A stretch of DNA of 64,000 nt from Maribacter huludaoensis (lineage in GTDB: Bacteria; Bacteroidota; Bacteroidia; Flavobacteriales; Flavobacteriaceae), in contig NZ_JARKMS010000004.1 in assembly GCF_029350945.1 (NCBI RefSeq), forward strand, positions 281,945 through 345,944. Reading direction: 5' to 3'. Made by a program: the position numbers and the translations under genes. Shown in pieces: positions 52,832-59,909 of this stretch. The first letter of the stretch is position 1, and every line of letters begins with the position of its first letter. Under the pieces are notes generated by a model. It had not been told where the DNA came from and searched no databases. It saw only the letters and a list, made by a program, of their open reading frames with translations.

Positions 52832-53671
52832 TTAGTGTAATGCTAAAATGGGTACATCACTATCGTAACCAATTTTTTTGATCAATGGTTTAGAAAAGAC
52901 ACTACCAAAAAAGATATGTTTTCGGTTAATGAAAGACACCATATCACTTTCTCTACTTTCAACAAAAAGCTGTATACCCTTGCCCAAATTCTTCTCTTTT
53001 AAGGTATGAAATTGATGTTTAGTCTCACTTAAAATAGATGATAATAATTGTTTATTGCTTAATTGGGTTTCTGTAAGTTCTTTATTGTTTTCTAAATGCA
53101 ATACGGAAATTTCGGCATTGTGCATATTAGCCAATTCTATAAGGTATTTAAACTCTGATCTTTTATAGACATCTTTAAAATCTGTTGGAAAAACAATCTC
53201 TTTAGGCGACATGAAAGAAACATGCTCAGGTATAGCCAGTACAGGGCATTCTCTAATTTTCTCCATGGCCATAACGGTATTACTGCCAAATAGAACTCCT
53301 TTAGAGCCTGTAGCTCCTTTGGTCCCCATTGCGACCAAATCAATATCTTTCTCTTTTATATTTTGCTTAATGGCTTCTGAAAGAAAGTTCGCTGTAGATT
53401 CTGTAAAATAATTGTGTTTAAAGTTCTCTTCATGTAAGCTAAGGGTGTTGATCAGTTTATCTAGTTTCTTTTCTGATTCCTGTTTTGCTAATAGGTATTC
53501 TGCACTTCCTTCTTCAGGTATATTTAGACTATTGGTCGTATATTTTTCAAAACTGAACACGTTTAGAAAATAAAAGTCACAATTAAGTTTTGCATACAAA
53601 TCAATGGTGTACCTAATGGCATTAAGGGCATTTTTAGAAAAATCCGTAGGTATTAAAATACGCTTGTTCAT
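52832..53671 (-). CDS. Universal stress protein, double-domain (usp1)
   Basis: 279 residues from the ATG at 53671 (MNKRILIPTDFSKNAL). The earlier ATG at 53695 is rejected because it would lie against the -7 box at 53696-53703. The first Usp domain keeps the ATP-binding GTKGATG-N-GSNT motif (G-2x-G-9x-G[ST]) and ends PVLAIPE. The second begins EIVFPTDFKDVY but has lost that motif and ends FSKPLIKKIGYDSDVPILAL. Cytoplasmic. It is the last gene of the usp array and has its own promoter. Confidence 0.93.
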   Translation of the reverse strand: MNKRILIPTDFSKNALNAIRYTIDLYAKLNCDFYFLNVFSFEKYTTNSLNIPEEGSAEYLLAKQESEKKLDKLINTLSLHEENFKHNYFTESTANFLSEAIKQNIKEKDIDLVAMGTKGATGSKGVLFGSNTVMAMEKIRECPVLAIPEHVSFMSPKEIVFPTDFKDVYKRSEFKYLIELANMHNAEISVLHLENNKELTETQLSNKQLLSSILSETKHQFHTLKEKNLGKGIQLFVESRESDMVSFINRKHIFFGSVFSKPLIKKIGYDSDVPILALH

Positions 53672-53695
53672 TATGGAATGATTTAGATGGTTCAA

Positions 53696-53738
53696 TAAAT
53701 ATATGCGCTAACCATTTGATTTACTATGATATATATCA
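53696..53738 (-). promoter_or_regulatory. usp1 promoter with FNR/CRP-type dyad
   Basis: TGAT-ATAT-ATCA (53727-53738), centre 53732.5; minus-strand TATATTTA (53696-53703), centre 53699.5, exactly 33 bp. The dyad overlaps the stop codon of usp2 (53736-53738), so usp1 has a promoter despite the tight gene packing. Confidence 0.78.
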
Positions 53739-54584
53739 GTCCTGTACAGGTAGTATTAAAAACGGAACTGTAGCATAGATACTTAAATCCATTATTACAG
53801 GTTCATGTAAAAAACGTTCAAAAAACCTTCTACGGTGATAAGACATTGCCAGCATATTTATTTCTCTTTCAACTATAAAATCTTGAATAACATTGGCTTT
53901 GTCTGCGTAGTTCCAGATTTCATCATAACTATGTGGTATGTGGAGCAAACATTTATCCAGTAATTTCTGATTGGAAATTTGTTTTGGAGACATTATTTCT
54001 TCTTCATTGATATGAAGAACCGCTACCGAGGCGTCTGTAATGGCTGCAATGTTTAATAACATAGATAGCGTGCTTTTGGTACATCCTTTTTTATAATCCG
54101 TCACAAAGGCAATTTCTTTTATAGGTTTAAATGAAATTTCTTTGGGTATTGCCAAGATTGGGCACTGTGTAATGGTATTCGCGATCTGTATGGTATTACT
54201 GCCCATAAACAGTTCCTTGGCTCCTGTTTTTCCTTTATTGCCTAAAACAATGAGGTCAATTTTGTAATCCACCAATGTTTTTGAAATTAAAGTAGACAGA
54301 CTTCCTTTGCTTGAAATGGTTTTGAATAAATGCTTATCGTTAGCTGTGTCCAAAATAATTTTATGAACGGTTTTGGTCAGGTTTTCATTTGAGTTGGCTT
54401 CAAGCTTTTTTAATACTTTCTGATCTGTAAACAATGCATTTTTGGCACTGACCACAATGTCATCATATGCATTGACCAAGTAGAAAGTACATTGGTTTTC
54501 GGCAAAAATCTGTGTTGCATAATAAAGGGCATTATACGCTTCATTGGAGAAATCCGTTGCAACAAGTATATTTTTAATTTTCAT
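53736..54584 (-). CDS. Universal stress protein, double-domain (usp2)
   Basis: 282 residues. It starts MKIKNILVATDFSNEAY. The first domain has LGNKGKTGAKELFMGSNT, the ATP-binding type, then CPILAIPKE. The second domain (IAFVTDYKKGC) lacks the nucleotide motif and ends FFERFLHEPVIMDLSIYATVPFLILP. It begins 5 bp after the usp3 stop, so usp3-usp2 form one unit. Usp proteins support survival in growth arrest or low oxygen in other bacteria; the molecular role is mostly unknown. Confidence 0.93.
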   Translation of the reverse strand: MKIKNILVATDFSNEAYNALYYATQIFAENQCTFYLVNAYDDIVVSAKNALFTDQKVLKKLEANSNENLTKTVHKIILDTANDKHLFKTISSKGSLSTLISKTLVDYKIDLIVLGNKGKTGAKELFMGSNTIQIANTITQCPILAIPKEISFKPIKEIAFVTDYKKGCTKSTLSMLLNIAAITDASVAVLHINEEEIMSPKQISNQKLLDKCLLHIPHSYDEIWNYADKANVIQDFIVEREINMLAMSYHRRRFFERFLHEPVIMDLSIYATVPFLILPVQD

Positions 54585-54589
54585 AGCTT

Positions 54590-55423
54590 TTATTGTGGAA
54601 TTACCAAGAATGGAACGGTTACATGAAAGCCTATTTTCTTAATGACAGGCTCAATGAACAAACGCTCAAAAAAGGTGTGTTTGTTCTGTATCATTACCAA
54701 TAAATTTATTTTTTGTTTGATCTGAAATTCATTGATGGCAGCAATAACTTCATTACTGGGTACTTCATGAAAAAAGCCACTTTCGGATAACACCTTGGCA
54801 AGTTGTTCTTTATTTTTTTCTTGTATCGTATTTAATTCATCGCCTGTGTAAACATGTATAACATTTACCTGAGAGATATGAGAATGAGTAATTTTTAGTA
54901 GTTGTTCCAAACTGTTCTTGTCTAGCCATACCTCAAAATCATTTGGGAACAGTATCTGTTCTGGAGCTTCATATTCAAAGCCAGAAGGGATGATCAAAAC
55001 TGGGCATTTTGCATTTTTAATGACATGTACGGTATTTGTGCCCAATAATATTTCCTTAGCTCCAGAAGCACCTTGCGTACCCATGACAATGATATCTATT
55101 TTTTCTGCCTCTACGGTTCTAGTAATTTCGCTAGAAAGTACATTAAGAGCAGAATGGGTGATAAAAGTGTGCAAGGGATTATTAAATTCTTTTTCTAGTG
55201 TATTTTTTAGTGCTTCAAGATTATCCTGTGAGTTCTGTTGCACAATATCTCCAAGACCAATTTGTGCTGGACTCCCCATTAAATATTCTGTATGATATAC
55301 CGGTGGCATGTAACTGTTCAATAGAAAAAATGTGCATTTAAGATCTTTGTATAATGTTAGGGCATACCGTATAGCGGTCAATGCGTTTTCAGAAAAATCT
55401 GTAGGTAGTAAAATACGTGTCAT
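54590..55423 (-). CDS. Universal stress protein, double-domain (usp3)
   Basis: 277 residues beginning MTRILLPTDFSENAL. The first domain carries MGTQGASGAKEILLGTNT and CPVLIIPSG. The second domain begins QILFPNDFEVW and ends FFERLFIEPVIKKIGFHVTVPFLVIP without an ATP motif. It is first of the usp3-usp2 unit behind an FNR/CRP-type promoter and is divergent from the thioredoxin gene. Confidence 0.93.
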   Translation of the reverse strand: MTRILLPTDFSENALTAIRYALTLYKDLKCTFFLLNSYMPPVYHTEYLMGSPAQIGLGDIVQQNSQDNLEALKNTLEKEFNNPLHTFITHSALNVLSSEITRTVEAEKIDIIVMGTQGASGAKEILLGTNTVHVIKNAKCPVLIIPSGFEYEAPEQILFPNDFEVWLDKNSLEQLLKITHSHISQVNVIHVYTGDELNTIQEKNKEQLAKVLSESGFFHEVPSNEVIAAINEFQIKQKINLLVMIQNKHTFFERLFIEPVIKKIGFHVTVPFLVIPQ

Positions 55424-55443
55424 AATACTATAATTTAATAGAA

Positions 55444-55486
55444 TAAAGTTACCTTCATTAGGTAGATTATAGTATGATATTCGTCA
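55444..55486 (-). promoter_or_regulatory. usp3-usp2 promoter with FNR/CRP-type dyad
   Basis: TGAT-ATTC-GTCA (55475-55486), centre 55480.5; minus-strand TAACTTTA (55444-55451), centre 55447.5, exactly 33 bp. The same site lies 56 bp from the divergent thioredoxin start, but no TAnnTTTG box was found at 33 bp on that side. Confidence 0.75.
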
Positions 55487-55536
55487 GTATTGAAAAGTAT
55501 TTAATTGGTTATTATATAGTATAAAAGTAGTGTGTA

Positions 55537-55836
55537 ATGAGAAAACTTTTTAAAAAGACCATAGCCTCGGAAAATCCCACATTGGTGTATTTTTTTGCAT
55601 CTTGGTGTGTGCCCTGTAAACTTATGAGGCCAACAGTGGAGAAAATAGTAGAAGAAGGGGCAACAGCGATCAATAGTCTTGAAATAGACGTAGAGCTAGA
55701 AAAGGCAATTGTAAAAAAATATAAAATTAAGGGTGTACCTACCTTGGTATTGTTCAAGAACGGTTTACCCATGTGGAGGCATACAGGTGTTATGCCCATT
55801 GAGGATATTAGATTGGCAATAAATGAACATCGTTAA
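55537..55836 (+). CDS. Thioredoxin family protein
   Basis: 99 residues, no signal peptide. Thioredoxin fold with active site FASWCVPCKLM, the middle IKGVPTLVLFKNGLP with cis-Pro, and the end HTGVMPIEDIRLAI. A cytoplasmic dithiol reductant. It is the only plus-strand gene inside the usp array, lying between usp3 and usp4, which suggests involvement in the same stress response. Confidence 0.94.
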   Translation: MRKLFKKTIASENPTLVYFFASWCVPCKLMRPTVEKIVEEGATAINSLEIDVELEKAIVKKYKIKGVPTLVLFKNGLPMWRHTGVMPIEDIRLAINEHR

Positions 55837-55865
55837 AGTACTTTTTTGCTATAAAACCTTCTTTG

Positions 55866-56705
55866 TTATTCATGTATAACCAGAAATGGTACTTTGGTAT
55901 GGTAACTAATTTTTTCAACTGTTGGCCTAAAAAGAATTCGTTCTAGAAAATTAAGATTTTTTGCCACCATGATTACCATATCAAGATTTCTGCTCTCGGT
56001 AAAACATTGTACGGATTCGTCTATGTTTTTTCCTGTGATATTATGATAGGTACAAACATGATCCTTAAAATAATCTAATATGAAATTTTTGACCTTAGTT
56101 TGATTTTGGCTCAACTCTTCATTTGTGCCAGAAATATAAAGTAAGCGTAAGGCAGATCTTTTTAGAAGAATTATATCTTTTATCGTTTCCAAGACTTTGA
56201 TATCGTATGCGATATTTAAATCTGAGGGAAAACCAATTTCCTGAATATTTTCATAACATGCATTTTCAGGTACAGCCATTACATTGCAGGGAACTTTGGT
56301 AATAACATTACCGGTGTTACTACCTATGGATACTGATTTAAGTCCCGTAGCACCCTTTGTGCCCATAATTATTAAATCGATATTTTTATTGATCACCAAA
56401 GTCTTTAGTTCATTAATGAGAAAACCATATATAGCCTGAACTTTAAAATTATGTTTTGCATTTAATGGAAGTTTTTCAATTCTCTTTAATAGATGCTGTA
56501 GCTTTTCTTTAGGCTCCGCAAGTATGGTTTCTTCTAAAATATCTGGTGAAACATATAATGCGGCTTCTCCACTAGAATTGGTATTTATAGCGTTGATGTG
56601 CACAATATGAAAGGTACATTGCGTTTTTTTGAAGAATGTAATTCCGTATAATAAAGCGTTCCAGGCATTATCGGAGAAATCGGTAGGGATTAATATGTTT
56701 TTCAT
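55866..56705 (-). CDS. Universal stress protein, double-domain (usp4)
   Basis: 279 residues beginning MKNILIPTDFSDNAW. The first domain has MGTKGATGLKSVSIGSNT and NVMAVPE. The second (EIGFPSDLNIAY) ends FLERILFRPTVEKISYHTKVPFLVIHE with no ATP motif. It is last in the usp6-usp5-usp4 unit (23-bp gap to usp5) and convergent with the thioredoxin gene. Confidence 0.93.
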   Translation of the reverse strand: MKNILIPTDFSDNAWNALLYGITFFKKTQCTFHIVHINAINTNSSGEAALYVSPDILEETILAEPKEKLQHLLKRIEKLPLNAKHNFKVQAIYGFLINELKTLVINKNIDLIIMGTKGATGLKSVSIGSNTGNVITKVPCNVMAVPENACYENIQEIGFPSDLNIAYDIKVLETIKDIILLKRSALRLLYISGTNEELSQNQTKVKNFILDYFKDHVCTYHNITGKNIDESVQCFTESRNLDMVIMVAKNLNFLERILFRPTVEKISYHTKVPFLVIHE

Positions 56706-56728
56706 GGTGACCGTTTAATTTTGACTAA

Positions 56729-57574
56729 TTAGTATCGGGGCAAAAACAAAACCGGAATTTTAGAATGAAATGCAATTTTGTTGACAACCGGTTCTCCTAT
56801 AACTTTCTCCCAAAATGTATGTTGATGTCTAATTAAGCTAAGAATTGCCGCAGTATTGTTACCTACATATTCATCAATACTTGTAGATATGTTTATGGCG
56901 AACGGTATGTTACTGAATTTATATTTTTGACCGGTGAGTCTTTCTCTAAGTACATCTTTATGTAACTCTTGATTGTCGTTTAAATTAAACTCCAAAGCAA
57001 CATGTACAATTTCAATAGAAGCTTTCCATATTTTAGAAAGTTCTAGAATAGGCTCTAATACACTTTTCTTATAGGGTGAACTATAATCCGTAGCAAAGAT
57101 TACTTGGGTCAAGTTTTGAAAATTATGTCCGGTAGGTACTGTTAGAATAGGAATGTTCTTGATATGCTTTAAGACTTTTACGGTGTTGCTTCCCAAGAAA
57201 ACCTCTTTGGCACCAGTAGCACCTTGTGTACCCATTATTAAAAAATCTATATCATTTTTATGGATAACGTTCTCTACTGCGGTTTCTAAGTTTCCCGGTT
57301 TTGACAACGTCCTAAATTGATGCTTTGGGTTTTTATGGTTTGTTTTTAAATAGGATAGTACTTCTTCTAATTCTTGAACCGAGTATTTTGAAAGAGAATC
57401 ATATATTGCTCCAAGTCGTTGCTGACTTTTAGCACCCATAAGATTTAAAGGGGTAGGTTCATAAGCATGAAGTAAATAGAAGTGGCATTCGACTTCTGCA
57501 TATATTTTCAATGCGGTAAAAATGGCGTTCCATGCATTATCAGAGAAATCTGTAGTAATCAATATATTTTTCAT
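56729..57574 (-). CDS. Universal stress protein, double-domain (usp5)
   Basis: 281 residues beginning MKNILITTDFSDNAW. It is closest to usp4 in its opening residues. The first domain has MGTQGATGAKEVFLGSNT; the second begins VIFATDYSSPYK and ends FWEKVIGEPVVNKIAFHSKIPVLFLP. It lies 16 bp after usp6 and is the middle gene of the unit. Confidence 0.93.
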   Translation of the reverse strand: MKNILITTDFSDNAWNAIFTALKIYAEVECHFYLLHAYEPTPLNLMGAKSQQRLGAIYDSLSKYSVQELEEVLSYLKTNHKNPKHQFRTLSKPGNLETAVENVIHKNDIDFLIMGTQGATGAKEVFLGSNTVKVLKHIKNIPILTVPTGHNFQNLTQVIFATDYSSPYKKSVLEPILELSKIWKASIEIVHVALEFNLNDNQELHKDVLRERLTGQKYKFSNIPFAINISTSIDEYVGNNTAAILSLIRHQHTFWEKVIGEPVVNKIAFHSKIPVLFLPRY

Positions 57575-57590
57575 AGCGATATAATTTTAA

Positions 57591-58436
57591 TTAGCGGGGT
57601 AGATTTTGCATGACCAAAAACGGAATGGTTGGTGAAAGACCAATTTCATCAATAGTAGATTTATACAGCATATCTTCCAGAAAGGAGTGTCTTGAATTTA
57701 CCATGACCAAAAGGTCCATATTATGATCGGTAATATAAGTTGAGATGGCTTTGGCTCTATTTTCTAAACCTTTGGTCACAAATGATAACCTGGCGTGAGG
57801 TAGAGATTCTTCCAAGAATTTTTTATTGTCCAACTGCCTATGGCTTAAATCAACAAAATCAGAAATATATAAACTATGAACTTCAGCCTTAAACTCTCCC
57901 GCTAAAATATCCAGTAGCTTCAATTCTCTTCGTTTGTAGGGTATCATGTAATTGCTGGGGAAAAGTATTTTTTTAGGTTGAGTATAGTCATATTGGTCAG
58001 GGACTGCCAAAACAGGGCATTTTACATATTTAAAAACTTGTACGGTATTGCTGCCAAAGGTTATTTTAGAGTTGGCGGTTTTACCTTTGGTACCCATTAT
58101 GATAAGATCAATATTTTTTAGATCGGCAAAGTTGTTCAAGGCATCTACCAAAGATTCAAAAGCGGGTACTGCTTCATATTTATGTAAAGGGTTATGCGTT
58201 TTAGTTTGGGTTTCGGTAACAAGTTTGTTCAGTTTATTTTCAGAATCATCAGCAATAATCTTCTTCTGTTTCTCAAATGTTTCTGCATCTACCTTATGAT
58301 AAGGTCCGTAAACTTCATCGGCATACGCATGTAAAAAGTAAAAATTTGCGCGTTCGCATTTAAATACATTCAATGCATACGAGATGGCGTGATCGGCATT
58401 GTTAGAAAAGTCAGTGGGTATGAGAATATTTTTCAT
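57591..58436 (-). CDS. Universal stress protein, double-domain (usp6)
   Basis: 281 residues beginning MKNILIPTDFSNNAD. The first domain's nucleotide motif is MGTKGKTANSKITFGSNT, and CPVLAVPD follows. The second (ILFPSNYMIPYK) ends FLEDMLYKSTIDEIGLSPTIPFLVMQ. It is first in the usp6-usp5-usp4 unit, with an FNR/CRP-type promoter 57 bp upstream and divergent from upp. Confidence 0.93.
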   Translation of the reverse strand: MKNILIPTDFSNNADHAISYALNVFKCERANFYFLHAYADEVYGPYHKVDAETFEKQKKIIADDSENKLNKLVTETQTKTHNPLHKYEAVPAFESLVDALNNFADLKNIDLIIMGTKGKTANSKITFGSNTVQVFKYVKCPVLAVPDQYDYTQPKKILFPSNYMIPYKRRELKLLDILAGEFKAEVHSLYISDFVDLSHRQLDNKKFLEESLPHARLSFVTKGLENRAKAISTYITDHNMDLLVMVNSRHSFLEDMLYKSTIDEIGLSPTIPFLVMQNLPR

Positions 58437-58456
58437 AATTTATCTAATTGATATTT

Positions 58457-58499
58457 TAAATGTAAAATCAACAAAGAAGAATACCTATGATAAATATCA
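58457..58499 (-). promoter_or_regulatory. usp6-usp5-usp4 promoter with FNR/CRP-type dyad
   Basis: TGAT-AAAT-ATCA (58488-58499), centre 58493.5; minus-strand TACATTTA (58457-58464), centre 58460.5, exactly 33 bp. Confidence 0.78.
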
Positions 58500-58551
58500 G
58501 TAGTACTATGTTTTGTAATGATAATGATATGCCATTTTTGATTAAAATGGG

Positions 58552-58559
58552 TACTTTTG
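58552..58559 (+). promoter_or_regulatory. upp -7 promoter box
   Basis: TACTTTTG is a perfect TAnnTTTG box 18 bp before the ATG at 58578. It covers the alternative TTG start at 58557, so translation must begin later. Confidence 0.6.
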
Positions 58560-58577
58560 ATTGTAAAACCAGTAAAT

Positions 58578-59237
58578 ATGACCATTCATAATTTAGGAGA
58601 CCAAAATTCAGTTCTTAATCAGTTTATTTCGGAAATACGCGATGTACAGATTCAAAAAGATCCCATGCGATTTCGTAGAAATATAGAGCGAATAGGAGAG
58701 GTGCTAGGTTATGAGTTCAGTAAAGAGTTGCTTTACAGCCCTAAAGATATAGAAACTCCGCTTGGTAATAAATCAATGCATTTAAGTCAAGATCAAGTTG
58801 TTATATGTTCTATTTTAAGAGCAGGTTTACCATTGCACCAAGGGCTTTTAAATTATTTTGATGCGGCTGAAAACGCGTTTATATCTGCCTACCGTAAACA
58901 TGAAAACGGCGAAGATGAGTTTGAAGTCGTGGTCGACTATTTTGCGGCACCATCTCTAGAAGGTAAGGTATTGGTGTTAACAGACCCTATGTTAGCTACC
59001 GGTAGAACGTTGGAAAATGTGTTAAAGGGTTTAAAGGACCATGGCACACCCAAACAAATTCATATTGTTTCTGTTATTGGCTCGCAACAGGGTATTGAGT
59101 TTGTACAAAGCGTTTTCCCGGCACAGACGCATTTATGGATTGCGGCAGTAGATCCGGAATTGAATGCACGGGGCTATATAATGCCAGGTATAGGAGATGC
59201 CGGTGATTTGGCTTACGGACCTAAAATAGAGGTATAA
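58578..59237 (+). CDS. upp: Uracil phosphoribosyltransferase
   Basis: 219 residues from the ATG at 58578 (MTIHNLGDQNSVLNQF), which matches the usual Bacteroidota start. The TTG at 58557 would lie inside the -7 box. Motifs: MRFRRNIERIGEVLGYE, SILRAGLPLHQGLL, the PRPP-binding VLVLTDPMLATGRTLENVL, and the uracil-binding end YIMPGIGDAGDLAYG. It makes UMP from uracil and PRPP in salvage. It is divergent from the usp array. Confidence 0.96.
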   Translation: MTIHNLGDQNSVLNQFISEIRDVQIQKDPMRFRRNIERIGEVLGYEFSKELLYSPKDIETPLGNKSMHLSQDQVVICSILRAGLPLHQGLLNYFDAAENAFISAYRKHENGEDEFEVVVDYFAAPSLEGKVLVLTDPMLATGRTLENVLKGLKDHGTPKQIHIVSVIGSQQGIEFVQSVFPAQTHLWIAAVDPELNARGYIMPGIGDAGDLAYGPKIEV

Positions 59238-59261
59238 CCTTTATTGGCGTTCGTGTTAAAT

Positions 59262-59720
59262 TTAGCGTTTACTTCTTAACTTTCCGGTCAGTTCATTAAT
59301 ATTGATACGAAATACGATCGGCGCTTCTTCGGCATCAATTTTTGCAGAAAACTCACTTATATATTTTGGGTGCTCACCGTAAATGGTTGCTATTAATTTT
59401 TTAACGCCATCAGAAAATTCATGTAGCATATGTTTGGCATCAATTCTAGAGAGCTCCTCAAAGATACCCTTAACTAAAACGGACTTCCAATTGGCTATGG
59501 AAGCTATTTCATCAACTCCCAAGCAAACCTTGGTATTCTTTCGCATTTCTTGAATTTTGTGTCCCCCGCTAGAATAGCAGGTAATGGAATGCGTGTCAGA
59601 ATCGTAGTAAAATGTAGTAGGCACAATGAATGGGTATCCTCCTGAAAGGTAGGAAAGCCTGCCAATGTAGTTTTGTCCTAATAACGCCTTACATTCTTCT
59701 AGATTCATATTTCTTCTCAT
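59262..59720 (-). CDS. Pyridoxamine 5'-phosphate oxidase-like flavoprotein
   Basis: 152 residues from the ATG at 59720. Split-barrel flavin fold: GRLSYLSGGYPFIVPTTFYYD, ITCYSSGGHKIQEMRKNTKVCLGVDE and WKSVLVKGIFEEL. The C-terminal part has IVFRININELTGKLR. Members bind FMN, F420 or heme; the cofactor here is unclear. It is the seventh unit with the FNR/CRP-type promoter (site 62 bp upstream). It recalls PNPOx-like proteins found with Usp proteins in hypoxia regulons. Confidence 0.88.
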   Translation of the reverse strand: MRRNMNLEECKALLGQNYIGRLSYLSGGYPFIVPTTFYYDSDTHSITCYSSGGHKIQEMRKNTKVCLGVDEIASIANWKSVLVKGIFEELSRIDAKHMLHEFSDGVKKLIATIYGEHPKYISEFSAKIDAEEAPIVFRININELTGKLRSKR

Positions 59721-59745
59721 GACCAATTGTTGATTGTTGATACTA

Positions 59746-59788
59746 TAAAAGTATATATCATTAATTTAGTGGCACATGATATTGGTCA
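59746..59788 (-). promoter_or_regulatory. PNPOx-like gene promoter with FNR/CRP-type dyad
   Basis: TGAT-ATTG-GTCA (59777-59788), centre 59782.5; minus-strand TACTTTTA (59746-59753), centre 59749.5, exactly 33 bp. Confidence 0.75.
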
Positions 59789-59810
59789 GTATTAGAAAAT
59801 TACTTTGACA

Positions 59811-59880
59811 ACGAATTCTAGATAATACCCAACGAATACTAAAAGCCACCCTTTTTAGCGATTGTTCACTGTTAGATTTG
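59811..59880 (+). promoter_or_regulatory. VIT/VWA gene promoter with paired direct repeats (LytTR-like)
   Basis: Direct repeats ACGAATTCTA (59811-59820) and ACGAATACTA (59832-59841) start 21 bp apart. TAGATTTG (59873-59880), a perfect TAnnTTTG box, starts 41 bp after the second repeat. The ATG is at 59910. The same layout recurs at 62191-62260. Confidence 0.7.
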
Positions 59881-59909
59881 ACACCAAATAATAATCTAAT
59901 ACAACGATC

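Noticed and set aside
55475-55486. Shared operator driving the divergent thioredoxin gene
   Set aside because: The distance to the ATG would fit, but no TAnnTTTG-type box lies 33 bp away on the plus strand, unlike the usp3 side.
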